From Glaciimonas soli (lineage in GTDB: Bacteria; Pseudomonadota; Gammaproteobacteria; Burkholderiales; Burkholderiaceae_D): a DNA stretch of 64,000 nt. Below, in pieces: positions 8,397 through 17,020 of the stretch. The notes under the pieces are model-generated. The model saw only the letters and a list, made by a program, of their open reading frames with translations, had not been told where the DNA came from and did no database searches. The translations under genes and the position numbers were made by a program. Location: the NCBI RefSeq assembly GCF_009497155.1, contig NZ_WINI01000001.1, forward strand, positions 1,116,001 through 1,180,000, given 5' to 3'. Within the stretch, counting starts at the first letter, position 1, and every line of letters begins with the position of its first letter.

Positions 8397-8852
8397 CTAG
8401 TCGCCACTACTTTCCTGCTCACCACGAAACCGCAGCAAAGCCTCGCGCAGATCAGCCGGAAGCGGTATTGAACCTCCCTGGTGCCCGCCTGTTGTCACCA
8501 ACACGGTGCGCAGTTTGAAACGCCGCACGCCATCAGCAAGTCCATGTACCACCAAGGCAATCGACGAATTCCCGATGCGCTCTACTGACAATTGCCACTC
8601 GATCGTCGTACCGAATGCGCCGGGAGACAGAAAATCACACTCGAGACGTACGGTGGGCAGACCTATCTTGCGTACCGTAATCAATTCCGTGTAATCGACA
8701 TGCAGCGCTTCGTTGAACCAATCTTCAATCAGATCGTTCAACAGCACCAAATAACGCGGAAAAAAAACGATCCCGGCGGGATCGCAATGGGAAAAATGTA
8801 CTTTACGTATCTTGCTGAAGAGATTCGTTGATGGGGATTCGATAATACTCAT
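8397..8852 (-). CDS. 4-hydroxybenzoyl-CoA thioesterase-family acyl-CoA thioesterase
   Basis: The protein has 151 residues and a hot-dog fold with the signature HCDPAGIVFFPRYL at residues 22-35. The Asp (residue 24) is the catalytic acid of Pseudomonas-type 4HBT enzymes. It would release a free aromatic or alicyclic acid from its CoA thioester in the cytoplasm. It is divergent from the fused aryl-CoA monooxygenase/reductase at 9109. Related clusters for salicylyl-CoA/gentisate and for 2-aminobenzoyl-CoA also pair a thioesterase with this monooxygenase, so hydrolysis of its product or rescue of trapped CoA is the likely role. Confidence 0.85.
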   Translation of the reverse strand: MSIIESPSTNLFSKIRKVHFSHCDPAGIVFFPRYLVLLNDLIEDWFNEALHVDYTELITVRKIGLPTVRLECDFLSPGAFGTTIEWQLSVERIGNSSIALVVHGLADGVRRFKLRTVLVTTGGHQGGSIPLPADLREALLRFRGEQESSGD

Positions 8853-9052
8853 GGTTTAACCTAAAAAAATGTGGCGCCGAGACTTGATGTTATTGGAGAA
8901 AACAACCTGGGACAGCACGCCCGGCGCGGGATGTCATGCCGATCAAGAATAAAAGCATGCTTCGTTCTGGTCAAATTCATAAAAAATATGGCCTGCATAT
9001 ACTTCACTTATTTCCACGTCAAACCTGGTTTTTTTTCTTGCTGATGCAACTA

Positions 9053-9077
9053 TTTACAAATATATTTTAGTTGTAAA
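9053..9077. promoter_or_regulatory. Inverted repeat, candidate MarR operator
   Basis: TTTACAA and TTGTAAA form perfect 7-base arms around an 11-base AT-rich centre, 32 bases before the monooxygenase start. A related word (TACAACTATAAAAATATA) occurs at about 11682-11700 before the AraC gene. The arms fit MarR-type sites; the assignment is inferred from position. Confidence 0.5.
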
Positions 9078-9108
9078 GTATTTTTTAAATAGATGAAACG
9101 GGTGAGAA

Positions 9109-11493
9109 ATGAAGATACTATGTATTGGCGGCGGACCGTCCGGGCTGTACTTCAGCCTATTGATGAAGCTACGTAATCCAGCGCACGAAATCACAGTGGT
9201 GGAGCGTAACCGCCCCTACGACACCTTCGGCTGGGGCGTCGTATTTTCGGATGCCACGATGGAAAATTTGCGGGAAGCGGATCCGGTCAGTGCAGAAGAA
9301 ATATATGCCGCCTTCAACCGTTGGGATGACATTGATGTTCACTTCAAAGGAAAGACTATAACTTCGGGAGGACATGGTTTCATCGGCATTGGTCGCAAGA
9401 AGCTCTTGAATATTCTCCAGGCCCGCTGTGAACAGGTAGGCGTCCGTCTGGTATTCGAAACCGATGTCGTTGATGACCAGGCTCTGGCATTGGAATATGA
9501 AGCAGATCTGGTAATCGCATCTGACGGCCTCAACAGCCGTATCCGCACGCGCTATGCAGATGTATTTCAACCCGATATCGACTTGCGCCGCTGTCGCTTT
9601 GTCTGGCTGGGAACCCGCAAGTTGTTCGATGCTTTCACCTTTGCTTTCGCAGAAACCGAACACGGCTGGTTTCAGGCGCACGCCTACCGCTTCGATGACG
9701 ACACATCAACGTTCATCGTCGAAGCGCCGGAAGAAGTTTGGCAAGCATCCGGTATTGAACAAATGTCGCAGGAAGAAGGCGTGGCCTTTTGCGAACGCCT
9801 GTTCGCACCATGGCTTGATGGGCAACCATTGATCAGCAATGCCACGCATTTACGCGGCTCGGCGAACTGGATCCGCTTTCCGCGAGTCATTTGCAAGACT
9901 TGGGTGCACTGGAACGATCTCCCCGCTCCCGGCGGTGCGCGACACGTTCCGGTGGTACTCATGGGTGATGCTGCGCACACCGCACACTTTTCCATCGGCT
10001 CTGGCACCAAACTCGCGCTGGAAGATGCGATTGAACTCACACGTTGTATAGAGGGCTTTGACGGCCAACAATCAAAAGCCGATCAACTTCCTGCTGACCA
10101 CCTCGAAAAAGCCTTGCGGCGATATGACGAAGTCCGTAGTGTCGAAGTACTGAAGATTCAAAACGCAGCCCGCAACTCTACGGAGTGGTTCGAAAATGTC
10201 GCGCGCTACGCCACGCTGGAGCCAGAGCAGTTCGCTTACTCGATGTTGACACGGTCGCAGCGTATTTCCCACGAAAACCTGCGGCTGCGCGACAAGGCCT
10301 ACGTCGAGAGTTTCGAAGACTGGATTGCAATGCGCGCCGGCCAGACACGGCAATCATCGGAGCAACCCATACCGCCAATGCTGACGCCCTACACGGTGCG
10401 CGGCGTGACCTTGAAAAACCGCGTGCTGGTGCCGCCGATGCTGATGTATTGCTGTGATGACGGTGTACCAGGTAATTTTCATATGACACATCTGGGCGCG
10501 CGCGCGTTAGGTGGCGCCGGTATGGTGATAGTGGAAATGACGGCGGTGTCTCCAGAAGCGCGTGCCACGTTGGGTTGTCCTGGCCTGTGGAACAACACGC
10601 AGGTGGAAGCGTTTCGCAGCATCGTCGATTTCGCGCACACTAATTCATCTGCCAAGATGGGGCTGCAATTGGGCCATGCGGGCCCGCGCGGCTCGACCAG
10701 ACGAGGCTGGGAAGGCTACAACCAACCGCTGGCAGAGGGCAATTGGCCGTTGTTAGCGGCATCCGAATTGCCCTATATATCTGGCGTATCAGCCACACCG
10801 AAGGCTATGGACGTTGATGATATTGCACGCGTGGTTGGCGACTTTGTTGCCGCAACCCGTTGCGCCGATTCTGCTGGCTTCGATTGGCTGGAATTACAAT
10901 GCGGACACGGTTACTTGTTGTCGAGCTTCATTTCGCCGCTGACCAATCTGCGCACCGACAACTATGGTGGAAGTCTCGATAACCGCCTGCGCTTTCCGCT
11001 TCAGGTATTCGCTGCGGTTCGGCGGCAATGGCCACAGCACAAACCAATATCGGTACGGATCTCGGCGCACGACTGGGTCGAAGGCGGTATCACGCCCGAT
11101 GACGCTGTGGAAATCGCGAGACGCTTCAAAGCAGCTGGTGCCGATGTAATTGATTGTTCGTCAGGCGAAGTCAGTCCGCACGAAAAACCCGTGTATGGCC
11201 GCATGTACCAGACTCCTTTTGCCGACCGGATTCGTAACGAAGCCAACACCGCTACCATTGCAGTCGGTTCCATCTTCGAGGCGGATCACGTCAACAGCAT
11301 CATAGCTTCAGGTCGCGCCGATCTATGTGCGATCGGTCGCCCGCACTTGGCCGATCCGGCCTGGACTCTGCATGAAACTGCGCGACTCGGTTACCGTGCA
11401 ATGCGGTGGCCGCGACCTTACCAGTTAGCCAAACAGCAGTACGAAGCCAACTTGATTCGCGCTACCCAGCTCACTCAGAAGACAGAAAGATAA
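9109..11493 (+). CDS. Bifunctional aryl-CoA monooxygenase/OYE-type reductase (salicylyl-CoA 5-hydroxylase / 2-aminobenzoyl-CoA monooxygenase family)
   Basis: This is a 794-residue fusion. Residues 1-400 form a class A flavoprotein monooxygenase: GGGPSG at 7-12 binds the ADP part of FAD, and [14 protein letters not shown] begins at residue 286. From about 420 ([20 protein letters not shown]) to the end is an old-yellow-enzyme NADH:flavin oxidoreductase domain with [11 protein letters not shown] and a typical C-terminal FMN phosphate region ([10 protein letters not shown]). The same architecture occurs in Azoarcus 2-aminobenzoyl-CoA monooxygenase/reductase and in proteins annotated as bifunctional salicylyl-CoA 5-hydroxylase. 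It hydroxylates, and with an amino substrate also reduces, the ring of an ortho-substituted benzoyl-CoA. The nearby indole-oxidation-like operon, whose end product would be anthranilate, favours 2-aminobenzoyl-CoA. No CoA ligase is in the window. Confidence 0.88.
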   Translation: MKILCIGGGPSGLYFSLLMKLRNPAHEITVVERNRPYDTFGWGVVFSDATMENLREADPVSAEEIYAAFNRWDDIDVHFKGKTITSGGHGFIGIGRKKLLNILQARCEQVGVRLVFETDVVDDQALALEYEADLVIASDGLNSRIRTRYADVFQPDIDLRRCRFVWLGTRKLFDAFTFAFAETEHGWFQAHAYRFDDDTSTFIVEAPEEVWQASGIEQMSQEEGVAFCERLFAPWLDGQPLISNATHLRGSANWIRFPRVICKTWVHWNDLPAPGGARHVPVVLMGDAAHTAHFSIGSGTKLALEDAIELTRCIEGFDGQQSKADQLPADHLEKALRRYDEVRSVEVLKIQNAARNSTEWFENVARYATLEPEQFAYSMLTRSQRISHENLRLRDKAYVESFEDWIAMRAGQTRQSSEQPIPPMLTPYTVRGVTLKNRVLVPPMLMYCCDDGVPGNFHMTHLGARALGGAGMVIVEMTAVSPEARATLGCPGLWNNTQVEAFRSIVDFAHTNSSAKMGLQLGHAGPRGSTRRGWEGYNQPLAEGNWPLLAASELPYISGVSATPKAMDVDDIARVVGDFVAATRCADSAGFDWLELQCGHGYLLSSFISPLTNLRTDNYGGSLDNRLRFPLQVFAAVRRQWPQHKPISVRISAHDWVEGGITPDDAVEIARRFKAAGADVIDCSSGEVSPHEKPVYGRMYQTPFADRIRNEANTATIAVGSIFEADHVNSIIASGRADLCAIGRPHLADPAWTLHETARLGYRAMRWPRPYQLAKQQYEANLIRATQLTQKTER

Positions 11494-11503
11494 GCATTCC
11501 CCG

Positions 11504-11529
11504 AACAGGCGCTGAAATTTGCGCCTGTT
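11504..11529 (+). terminator. Hairpin after the fused monooxygenase gene
   Basis: AACAGGCGC, an 8-base loop and GCGCCTGTT form a perfect 9-bp stem 11 bases after the stop codon. The T-run is weak. The rest of the 316-bp gap up to the AraC gene is AT-rich from about 11670 and should hold the AraC promoter. Confidence 0.6.
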
Positions 11530-11809
11530 ATGTCTCGTTTGGGATGGGCTCCCCCAATATCAAACTTGCCACGACGTCCAGGGCCATGCATTCCCAAAAC
11601 CATTAGGGCAGGTTTCATTCATCACACTTTCGTAGTAATCTCTGCGTGCAACTTCCACCGTTAAATAAGTGAACTACAAAATACAACTATAAAAATATAA
11701 CGTTTCTCAGACTGACCTGGCACAACATTTGCACACAATAAATTGTCAGGTAGCTGAGTCGCAAAAATACTTTGCCGGCATGCCGGATCAAAGAAGCAGG
11801 AGACAAATA

Positions 11810-12814
11810 ATGGCAATCGGTCAAATGAATGTCCCATCGGTGTTGTCAGGCGCATTGATCAATGCACCTGGCCGGCAATTATTCGCGTCACGTGAACTCG
11901 ACCTGACCCGCCATCTGGTAGGTCAAGTAATGAAACCGCATCAACTGATGATATCCGGTCGTTCGCAACAGCTGAACTCACGCATGCATCACATGGCCTT
12001 CGGCGGCGTGTCATTTAGCCGCCTCAAGTATGGTGCCGAGGTCGATATTCAACCTGAATTCCTGAACGATTTCTATCTGATTCAAATGCCTCTCACTGGG
12101 CACGCGGTCATCAACAGCGGAAATCAACATGTCGACTCAAATTCAGACGTTGCCTCTGTACTAAGTCCTACTGAGAACACAGCGATGCATTGGAGCGCGG
12201 ATAACGACCAGTTGATGATACGCATTGATCGCGCTCTTGTTGACCGCGCGATCTGGTCTCACCTTGGATACCCGGAAAACACCCCACTGCGGTTTCAGCT
12301 AAGTTTCAGATGGAGAGATTGTAGTGCCTGGCAGTGTCTTCTTCTGTACCTCAGCGAATGCGCAGGGAGCGACATAGATGTCATTCAGTACAAACTTCTC
12401 ATTGCAAACATCGAGCAGCTAGTCGTCTCGACTCTGCTTTCTGCACAGCCTCACAATTTCACCAATGCAAAGACGGTGCGCCGGACAACCGTACTGCCCA
12501 AGCACGTGCGCAAAGTGGAAGAATTTCTGCGCGAACACGTCAATGAGCCGATTTGTGCAGATCAACTGGCGCAACTTGCCGGGGTTAGCTTGCGCAGCCT
12601 CTATTCGGGTTTCAAGGAGCACTGCGGGGTCAGCCCAATGCACTACCTCAGGAACTTGCGGCTCGACGGCGCGCGGTTGGCTTTATCGACGGAACCTGAG
12701 GCCAGCGTCGCATGCATCGCAATGCAATGTGGCTTCTCTCACCTCGGCCGGTTTAGCATCGAATACAAGAAACGATTCGGCGAAAGTCCAAGCGAAAGTT
12801 TACGTAAACGCTGA
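11810..12814 (+). CDS. AraC-family transcriptional regulator
   Basis: The protein has 334 residues. The N-terminal ~200 residues form an AraC-binding-like cupin (HHMAFGGVSFSRLKYGAEVD). The last ~100 carry two helix-turn-helix motifs (CADQLAQLAGVSLRSLYSGF and the tail FSHLGRFSIEYKKRFGESP). The ATG at 11810 has AGGAG 7 bases upstream and is preferred over an upstream TTG. It converges on the SDR-flavoprotein-reductase-cyclase operon. Indole-oxidation clusters of this kind are commonly associated with AraC/XylS regulators, so it is the natural activator candidate for the promoter upstream of 16462. Confidence 0.9.
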   Translation: MAIGQMNVPSVLSGALINAPGRQLFASRELDLTRHLVGQVMKPHQLMISGRSQQLNSRMHHMAFGGVSFSRLKYGAEVDIQPEFLNDFYLIQMPLTGHAVINSGNQHVDSNSDVASVLSPTENTAMHWSADNDQLMIRIDRALVDRAIWSHLGYPENTPLRFQLSFRWRDCSAWQCLLLYLSECAGSDIDVIQYKLLIANIEQLVVSTLLSAQPHNFTNAKTVRRTTVLPKHVRKVEEFLREHVNEPICADQLAQLAGVSLRSLYSGFKEHCGVSPMHYLRNLRLDGARLALSTEPEASVACIAMQCGFSHLGRFSIEYKKRFGESPSESLRKR

Positions 12815-12844
12815 CTGGGATGTGATTGTAATGCCCCCAGTCAG
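12811..12844. terminator. Bidirectional hairpin between convergent AraC and cyclase genes
   Basis: CTGACTGGG and CCCAGTCAG form a 9-bp stem with a 16-base loop that overlaps the AraC stop codon. The position between convergent genes supports a terminator role. Confidence 0.5.
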
Positions 12845-12924
12845 TATCATAGTTGACCGAATACTGGTGTCTTGCCAGTGGTATTCGACCCACAATCCGA
12901 ACTCGCCTGCTTAAACATCAACTA

Positions 12925-13707
12925 CTAGGTAACCACCAGTGCGATCACCCGCAGCGGACTGCCCGATCCGCCTTTGATTTTTAACGGCGCGGCAAACACC
13001 AAGGCTCCCTGCGGCGGCAGCAGATCGAGATTGGTCAGGCATTGCAGCCCATAGCGACTGTTGCCATGCATGTGGTAATGACAGGGATATGGCGGATTGA
13101 AGGCATGGGCCTGACCTGCATCAGTGCCGATCGCCTCTACACCAAACCCCAATACCTGTCGTTCCTCTATCATCCATTGCACCACCTCTGGATCTGGACC
13201 CGGCGTATGCATGCCGTCCTCGCGCATATTGAGGTAGGCCTCAGGCGTGCCACGTTTCGACCAGTCAGTACGCATCAACACCCAAGAGCGCTCGGGAATC
13301 CGGCCATGCTTGTCTTCCCATTTTTTCAGGAACGCTATCGTCAGCAAAAAGTCGTTATTCTCCGCACTTTCAGCGCTGCAATCGATCACGCACGCTTGCG
13401 CCAGGAAATCCGACACCGGCACAGTGTCAGTGGCATTTTCAGGTAGATCCTTGCCTGTCACCCAATGGACAGGCGCATCGAAATGCGTGCCGGTATGCTC
13501 GTTGCAGGAAAAATTATTCCAATACCAGGCTGGCCCACGCTCATCATAGCGCGACACTTCCTCTAACTGGAATGGCGCGCATTGGCCGAACTGCGGCGGA
13601 AGTTGCAGCACAGGAGTCTGCGGACTGAGTGTCTGCGTCAAATCAATGATTTTGAGTGCGCCGCTAGCAAGAGCATTAATTACTGGTAACAAGGGTGACG
13701 TATTCAT
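12925..13707 (-). CDS. Cyclase-family metal hydrolase (isatin hydrolase / kynurenine formamidase type)
   Basis: The protein has 260 residues. The metal site HTGTHFDAPVH (H71, H75, D77, H81) defines the family (PF04199), whose members open cyclic amides or hydrolyse N-formyl groups with Mn or Zn. Segments such as VLMRTDWSKR, HTPGPDPEVV and YGLQCLTNLDLLP resemble, from memory, isatin hydrolases more than kynurenine formamidases; no alignment was run. The ATG at 13707 has GGAGA upstream, and a frame extension toward 13773 overlaps the preceding gene and is rejected. It is the last gene of the operon with the StyA-like oxygenase, so a role in opening isatin or a related oxindole to isatinate fits. 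Kynurenine or N-formylanthranilate hydrolysis remains possible. Confidence 0.85.
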   Translation of the reverse strand: MNTSPLLPVINALASGALKIIDLTQTLSPQTPVLQLPPQFGQCAPFQLEEVSRYDERGPAWYWNNFSCNEHTGTHFDAPVHWVTGKDLPENATDTVPVSDFLAQACVIDCSAESAENNDFLLTIAFLKKWEDKHGRIPERSWVLMRTDWSKRGTPEAYLNMREDGMHTPGPDPEVVQWMIEERQVLGFGVEAIGTDAGQAHAFNPPYPCHYHMHGNSRYGLQCLTNLDLLPPQGALVFAAPLKIKGGSGSPLRVIALVVT

Positions 13708-13769
13708 GTTGTTTTCTCCGAATCGAGATTGGCTTGGTTTGGCTGACGCATGTTCTGCGATGCGCTCGC

Positions 13770-14339
13770 TCATGACTGCGAGGGATGCAGGTTGGTGAAC
13801 TGACCTCGATGGAAAACTGCAGGTTCCCCGCTTTCGACGAAGTAATGCAGCACGCGACCGACGTACAACGTGTGGTCACCACCGGGATGCATTTGTTCTC
13901 GGGCACAGACGAAGCTCGCCAGGCAACCAGGAATCACAGGTATCCCTTCAACACTGTCATATGCCTGCACGTTTTGGAACTTGTCCGGCACCGCCGAACT
14001 CGCAAAACATTTCGCCAACTCGGTCTGGGTGGAGGCAAGTACATTGATGCAGAAATAATCGCTCTCGTTGAATGCGGCCAGACTCGGCGAGCGATTGACC
14101 AGGCTCCACAACACCAGCGGCGGATCCAGCGAAAGTGATGCAAAAGAATTGATCGTTAACCCCACCGCACGCCCGGAGGCGTTGCGTGTAGTCACGATTG
14201 CAATACCGGTAGGAAAAGCACCTAACGCATTTCGCAATGCCTTCACGTCCAAAGGGGAGTTACCTTCCTTCAATGCGTGGACACCAGAGACGTCAGCTGG
14301 CGACGCCACGGCAGACCGATTGTAGATAGCGGTTTGCAT
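13770..14339 (-). CDS. NAD(P)H:flavin reductase, component of a two-component monooxygenase
   Basis: The protein has 189 residues and the flavin-reductase-domain pattern of HpaC/StyB-type enzymes (ALGAFPTGIAIVTTRNASGR, then GLTINSFASLSLDPPLVLW). It supplies reduced FAD to a partner oxygenase; the partner gene ends only 9 bases upstream on the same strand. The ATG at 14339 is preceded by GAGGAG. In indole-degrading clusters the matching protein is the flavin reductase that serves the StyA-like indole oxygenase (called IifD in Acinetobacter). Cofactor preference cannot be read. Confidence 0.88.
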   Translation of the reverse strand: MQTAIYNRSAVASPADVSGVHALKEGNSPLDVKALRNALGAFPTGIAIVTTRNASGRAVGLTINSFASLSLDPPLVLWSLVNRSPSLAAFNESDYFCINVLASTQTELAKCFASSAVPDKFQNVQAYDSVEGIPVIPGCLASFVCAREQMHPGGDHTLYVGRVLHYFVESGEPAVFHRGQFTNLHPSQS

Positions 14340-14348
14340 GAAAACTCC

Positions 14349-15596
14349 TCAGATCAGCGACTCAGTGACATGCATGTTTTCGTCAATGAACTGAGCGCAC
14401 GCGACAGGGTCGGTCCACCATGGAAAGAAATCAGGTGGATTGTCAAAGCCATTCGCAATGGCACTGGCCAACGGTGGACATTGGCCCGCTGCTCCGAGCA
14501 GATTCAGGATATGTGGCGGCGGTGGCATCAATAGCGTGTTGGTCCAGGTAACGACGTACTGCGCGTAGTTCCAGAATTGTTCAAAAGTCTGTTCCATCCA
14601 TGCACGGGTGAACGGCTGTTCGCCGCGTGCCAATATCGCGTCGAGATAAACCTTACTGGCCTTGGTAGCGTTGTTCGCGCCCTGCCCGGTGATTGGATCG
14701 TTGACGGTCACGGCATCGCCAAGACCAAACACGATCTTCCCTGAAGGCAGGGTGAGTACTGGCTTGCGAATCGTAGGTGCAAAGCTGCCCGCCAGGATGC
14801 CATTGGCATCAGTCAGCTCAACATGCCTGGCGCGATCGGCCTCCCAAGGGAGAAACGTTTCCAGCAACTTGACGCTTTGAGCCAGATGCTGCTGGGGCGT
14901 CTTGATATCGCGCCAGCAATCCATCGGTCCGCCAGGCGCGCCTTCGAATACCATGATTTCACAAGGACCAGTGGTGGTAAGAGCCGGAAATACAAAATAC
15001 TCGCCGATGCCTGGAATCAGATTAAAGGCGACGCGTGAATAATCCGGCTTGGGCTCCAAACCTTTGACGTACGTTAAGGCGAGCGCGCGCATCGGCTTGT
15101 CGAATGGGGAGCGCGTAGCGTCACGCTCAAACAGCTTCACGACTTCTCCCTTACCAGCCGCCAGTATCACCAGGTCGTGATCAGTGGCCAGACGCTCCAG
15201 TTCCTGCACTCCCACGTCCTCAATCAGCAACCTGCCGCCGCGCTTCTCAAACTCTTCCATCCACACCGGCATCTTGATCCGTTGGTCTACCGCTTGTGCA
15301 GGGCGGTCAAGTTTGGCACTCCAATCAATCGGCTTTTGACCGGCCAGTTCTGGATGTGGGACCGTCATTCCTATGCCATCAACAGTCGGACACTGACTTT
15401 CCCATTGGTTGATGCCGAGATCACGCTCGATCTGCAACGACGCGTCAAACATACATTGGCTCGACATCACGCGCCCACCGCGAATGTCGTCGGGAGTGCG
15501 ATTAGTCGCTACCGTCACTTGATAGCCCTTGGCTAATAGACCTAAGGCCAACGGCAGTCCTGCCTGCCCGCCACCTACGATTGCAATACGACGCAT
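14349..15596 (-). CDS. FAD-dependent styrene/indole monooxygenase-type oxygenase
   Basis: The protein has 415 residues. It starts MRRIAIVGGGQAGLPLALGL, a GxGxxG FAD-binding fold without an NADH domain, as in StyA of styrene monooxygenase and the indole oxygenase IifC. Other StyA-like segments are RGGRVMSSQCMFDASLQIER near residue 60 and GLGDAVTVNDPITGQGANNA near residue 293. Such enzymes take reduced FAD from a separate reductase (gene at 14339) and epoxidise the vinyl or pyrrole C2=C3 bond. With the SDR and cyclase in the same operon, and an anthraniloyl-CoA-type monooxygenase gene next door, indole is the most likely substrate; styrene is less likely because no isomerase or aldehyde dehydrogenase accompanies it. 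Confidence 0.88.
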   Translation of the reverse strand: MRRIAIVGGGQAGLPLALGLLAKGYQVTVATNRTPDDIRGGRVMSSQCMFDASLQIERDLGINQWESQCPTVDGIGMTVPHPELAGQKPIDWSAKLDRPAQAVDQRIKMPVWMEEFEKRGGRLLIEDVGVQELERLATDHDLVILAAGKGEVVKLFERDATRSPFDKPMRALALTYVKGLEPKPDYSRVAFNLIPGIGEYFVFPALTTTGPCEIMVFEGAPGGPMDCWRDIKTPQQHLAQSVKLLETFLPWEADRARHVELTDANGILAGSFAPTIRKPVLTLPSGKIVFGLGDAVTVNDPITGQGANNATKASKVYLDAILARGEQPFTRAWMEQTFEQFWNYAQYVVTWTNTLLMPPPPHILNLLGAAGQCPPLASAIANGFDNPPDFFPWWTDPVACAQFIDENMHVTESLI

Positions 15597-15673
15597 GTTA
15601 TTTCTCCTAAGTTTGTCATTTTTATCGTCCTACCTTTTGCGATCGAGTGTCTCCTCGATTCACACAAAACCCA

Positions 15674-16462
15674 TTAACTCATCAAACGCGGGATTGCCGG
15701 AACTGCTTGTTCCGGCCCCATTGCCGAATAACCGCCATCCACGGCATAGTCGGCGCCGGTCACGAAACTCGCATTATCAGAAAGCAGGAAAGCCACCACC
15801 TGAGCAACCTCCTCCGGATCACCTACCCGACCGAGCAAGTGATAAGCGGCGGCGACCTCATCGGTCTTGGCCCGGTCACCGTGAGTGAGTTCATCCATCA
15901 AGCGACTCCAGGTCCATCCAGGAGATACCGAATTAACGCGTATGCGGTCACCCGCCAAATCCATCGCCATGCCGCGCGTCACTTGTACCAATGCTGCCTT
16001 CGAAACCGGATATAACCAACGGCCGGTCTGCGCAACCTTAGATGAAATACTCGTGAAGTTAACGATAGCCCCGCCGCCAACCTTGACCATTTCGGCACGT
16101 ACTGCACGCGCCATCATCACGGCACTGATCACGTTCACGTTGAGCGCCTGCTGCCAATCGGAGCGAATGGCATCGATTCCACCATCCGTGTAGGTACACG
16201 CGAGATTGATCAAAAAATCAATCCGCCCAAAGTGCGCAGCGACATTGGCAACGCCTTGTGTCACCTGTGCGTCATCGGTAATGTCAACCGCCCAGAAACG
16301 CGTAGCCTCGCCATCCTGCGCGACCGCCTTGGCACCACCGACACTATCAATGTCAAACACCGCGACCTTGACACCCGCCTGCCGCAGAACCTCGACAACA
16401 GCTGCGCCGATCTTAGTGGCACCACCGGTAACGATCGCAGTCTTCCCTTGCAAACCTTTCAT
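15674..16462 (-). CDS. Short-chain dehydrogenase/reductase, first gene of the indole-oxygenase-like operon
   Basis: The protein has 262 residues. The Rossmann motif is TGGATKIG (12-19), a variant of TGxxxGIG. The catalytic residues are a Ser near 139, Tyr151 and Lys155 (YPVSK), with a C-terminal end (NASFVTGADYAVDGGYSA) typical of classical SDRs. The ATG at 16462 has GAGGGG 6-7 bases upstream; a frame extension to 16492 is rejected. In iif/ind-type indole clusters an SDR oxidises 2,3-dihydroxyindoline, the hydrated product of indole epoxidation, to an oxindole, and this gene sits where such an enzyme is expected. The NADNAG position reads INLACTY, slightly unusual. The 77-bp gap to the next gene suggests co-transcription. 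Confidence 0.85.
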   Translation of the reverse strand: MKGLQGKTAIVTGGATKIGAAVVEVLRQAGVKVAVFDIDSVGGAKAVAQDGEATRFWAVDITDDAQVTQGVANVAAHFGRIDFLINLACTYTDGGIDAIRSDWQQALNVNVISAVMMARAVRAEMVKVGGGAIVNFTSISSKVAQTGRWLYPVSKAALVQVTRGMAMDLAGDRIRVNSVSPGWTWSRLMDELTHGDRAKTDEVAAAYHLLGRVGDPEEVAQVVAFLLSDNASFVTGADYAVDGGYSAMGPEQAVPAIPRLMS

Positions 16463-16873
16463 AGCCGCCCCTCTACTTGTCTGATCACGCATGCATAATC
16501 ACACTCTCGCTTTAGGCGGGCTAGCCGGTTCCTGCATTCACTATCCGTAAAGTGCAAGTAAAAGGTTTGATGGCCACGCAACCAACCACGCCCACTAGCG
16601 AATAGGGATACGAGCGGCAATTTTTTCAGTCACATGAGTTAACGTGCTTCCTGCCAACTCCACATAAAAAAGTTGAAGAATCAACGTTTTTATATCGACT
16701 CATTTTGCGAGCTACTTGAAATTGAAGAGGACAAGCGACAAGATTGGGTTTCAAAAACAGCTTAGCTGTGAGTTTTACCCGGCAACTAAAGTCGTCCTGG
16801 ATGCCGAAGCTACACCGGGTTGCTTATTGCGATTTCATTTAGCCGGATGCAAATCGACATTAAAATATCAAAC

Positions 16874-16938
16874 AACAAAAAACCCGCATCAGCGTGGAGC
16901 TAGAAGCGGGTTAATGTACTTACTTCAACGTCTTTAAA
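16874..16938 (-). repeat. Direct repeat copy 1 (terminator plus flank), partner at 43468-43532
   Basis: About 65 bases, including ACCCGCATCAGC, GAAGCGGGTTAATGTAC and ACGTCTTTAAAA, are shared with 43468-43532 in the same orientation with few mismatches. The shared part goes beyond the hairpin, so it is a true sequence duplication or a widespread terminator cassette. Confidence 0.65.
16876..16912 (-). terminator. Rho-independent terminator of the ytf/yjf operon
   Basis: On the minus strand AACCCGC and GCGGGTT form a 7-bp stem followed by TTTTTTG. It lies about 110 bases past the yjfF stop. The same hairpin with the same flanks follows the tRNA-Met at 43469-43506. Confidence 0.75.
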
Positions 16939-16965
16939 AAAGTTGGGCAAATGGGTCTGAAGCAC

Positions 16966-16985
16966 CGCTCCTAGCGTAAGGAGCG
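16966..16985 (-). terminator. Short hairpin after yjfF
   Basis: CGCTCCT, a 6-base loop and AGGAGCG form a perfect 7-bp stem 36 bases after the yjfF stop. No T-run follows at once, so it may be an mRNA 3'-end hairpin ahead of the main terminator. Confidence 0.4.
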
Positions 16986-17020
16986 ATGTCATGACTTGTC
17001 ACGCTAACCCGGCCTGCCTA

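Larger units (their letters stand above)
16463..17020. other. Intergenic region with operon promoter and ABC-operon terminators
   Basis: This 558-bp gap holds the upstream region of the SDR operon (minus strand, about 16463-16700, AT-rich, the probable AraC target) and two hairpins that end the ABC transporter operon, described separately. No convincing gene is seen between them. Confidence 0.6.

Noticed and set aside
13708-13773. Extended N-terminus for the cyclase gene
   Set aside because: It overlaps the end of the flavin reductase gene and lacks similarity; the ATG at 13707 has a good ribosome site.
16874-16938. Possible attR copy of the tRNA-Met 3' end
   Set aside because: The shared block covers only the terminator and its flank; none of the tRNA 3' sequence (T-arm and acceptor) is present next to it, so it is not a normal tRNA attachment repeat.
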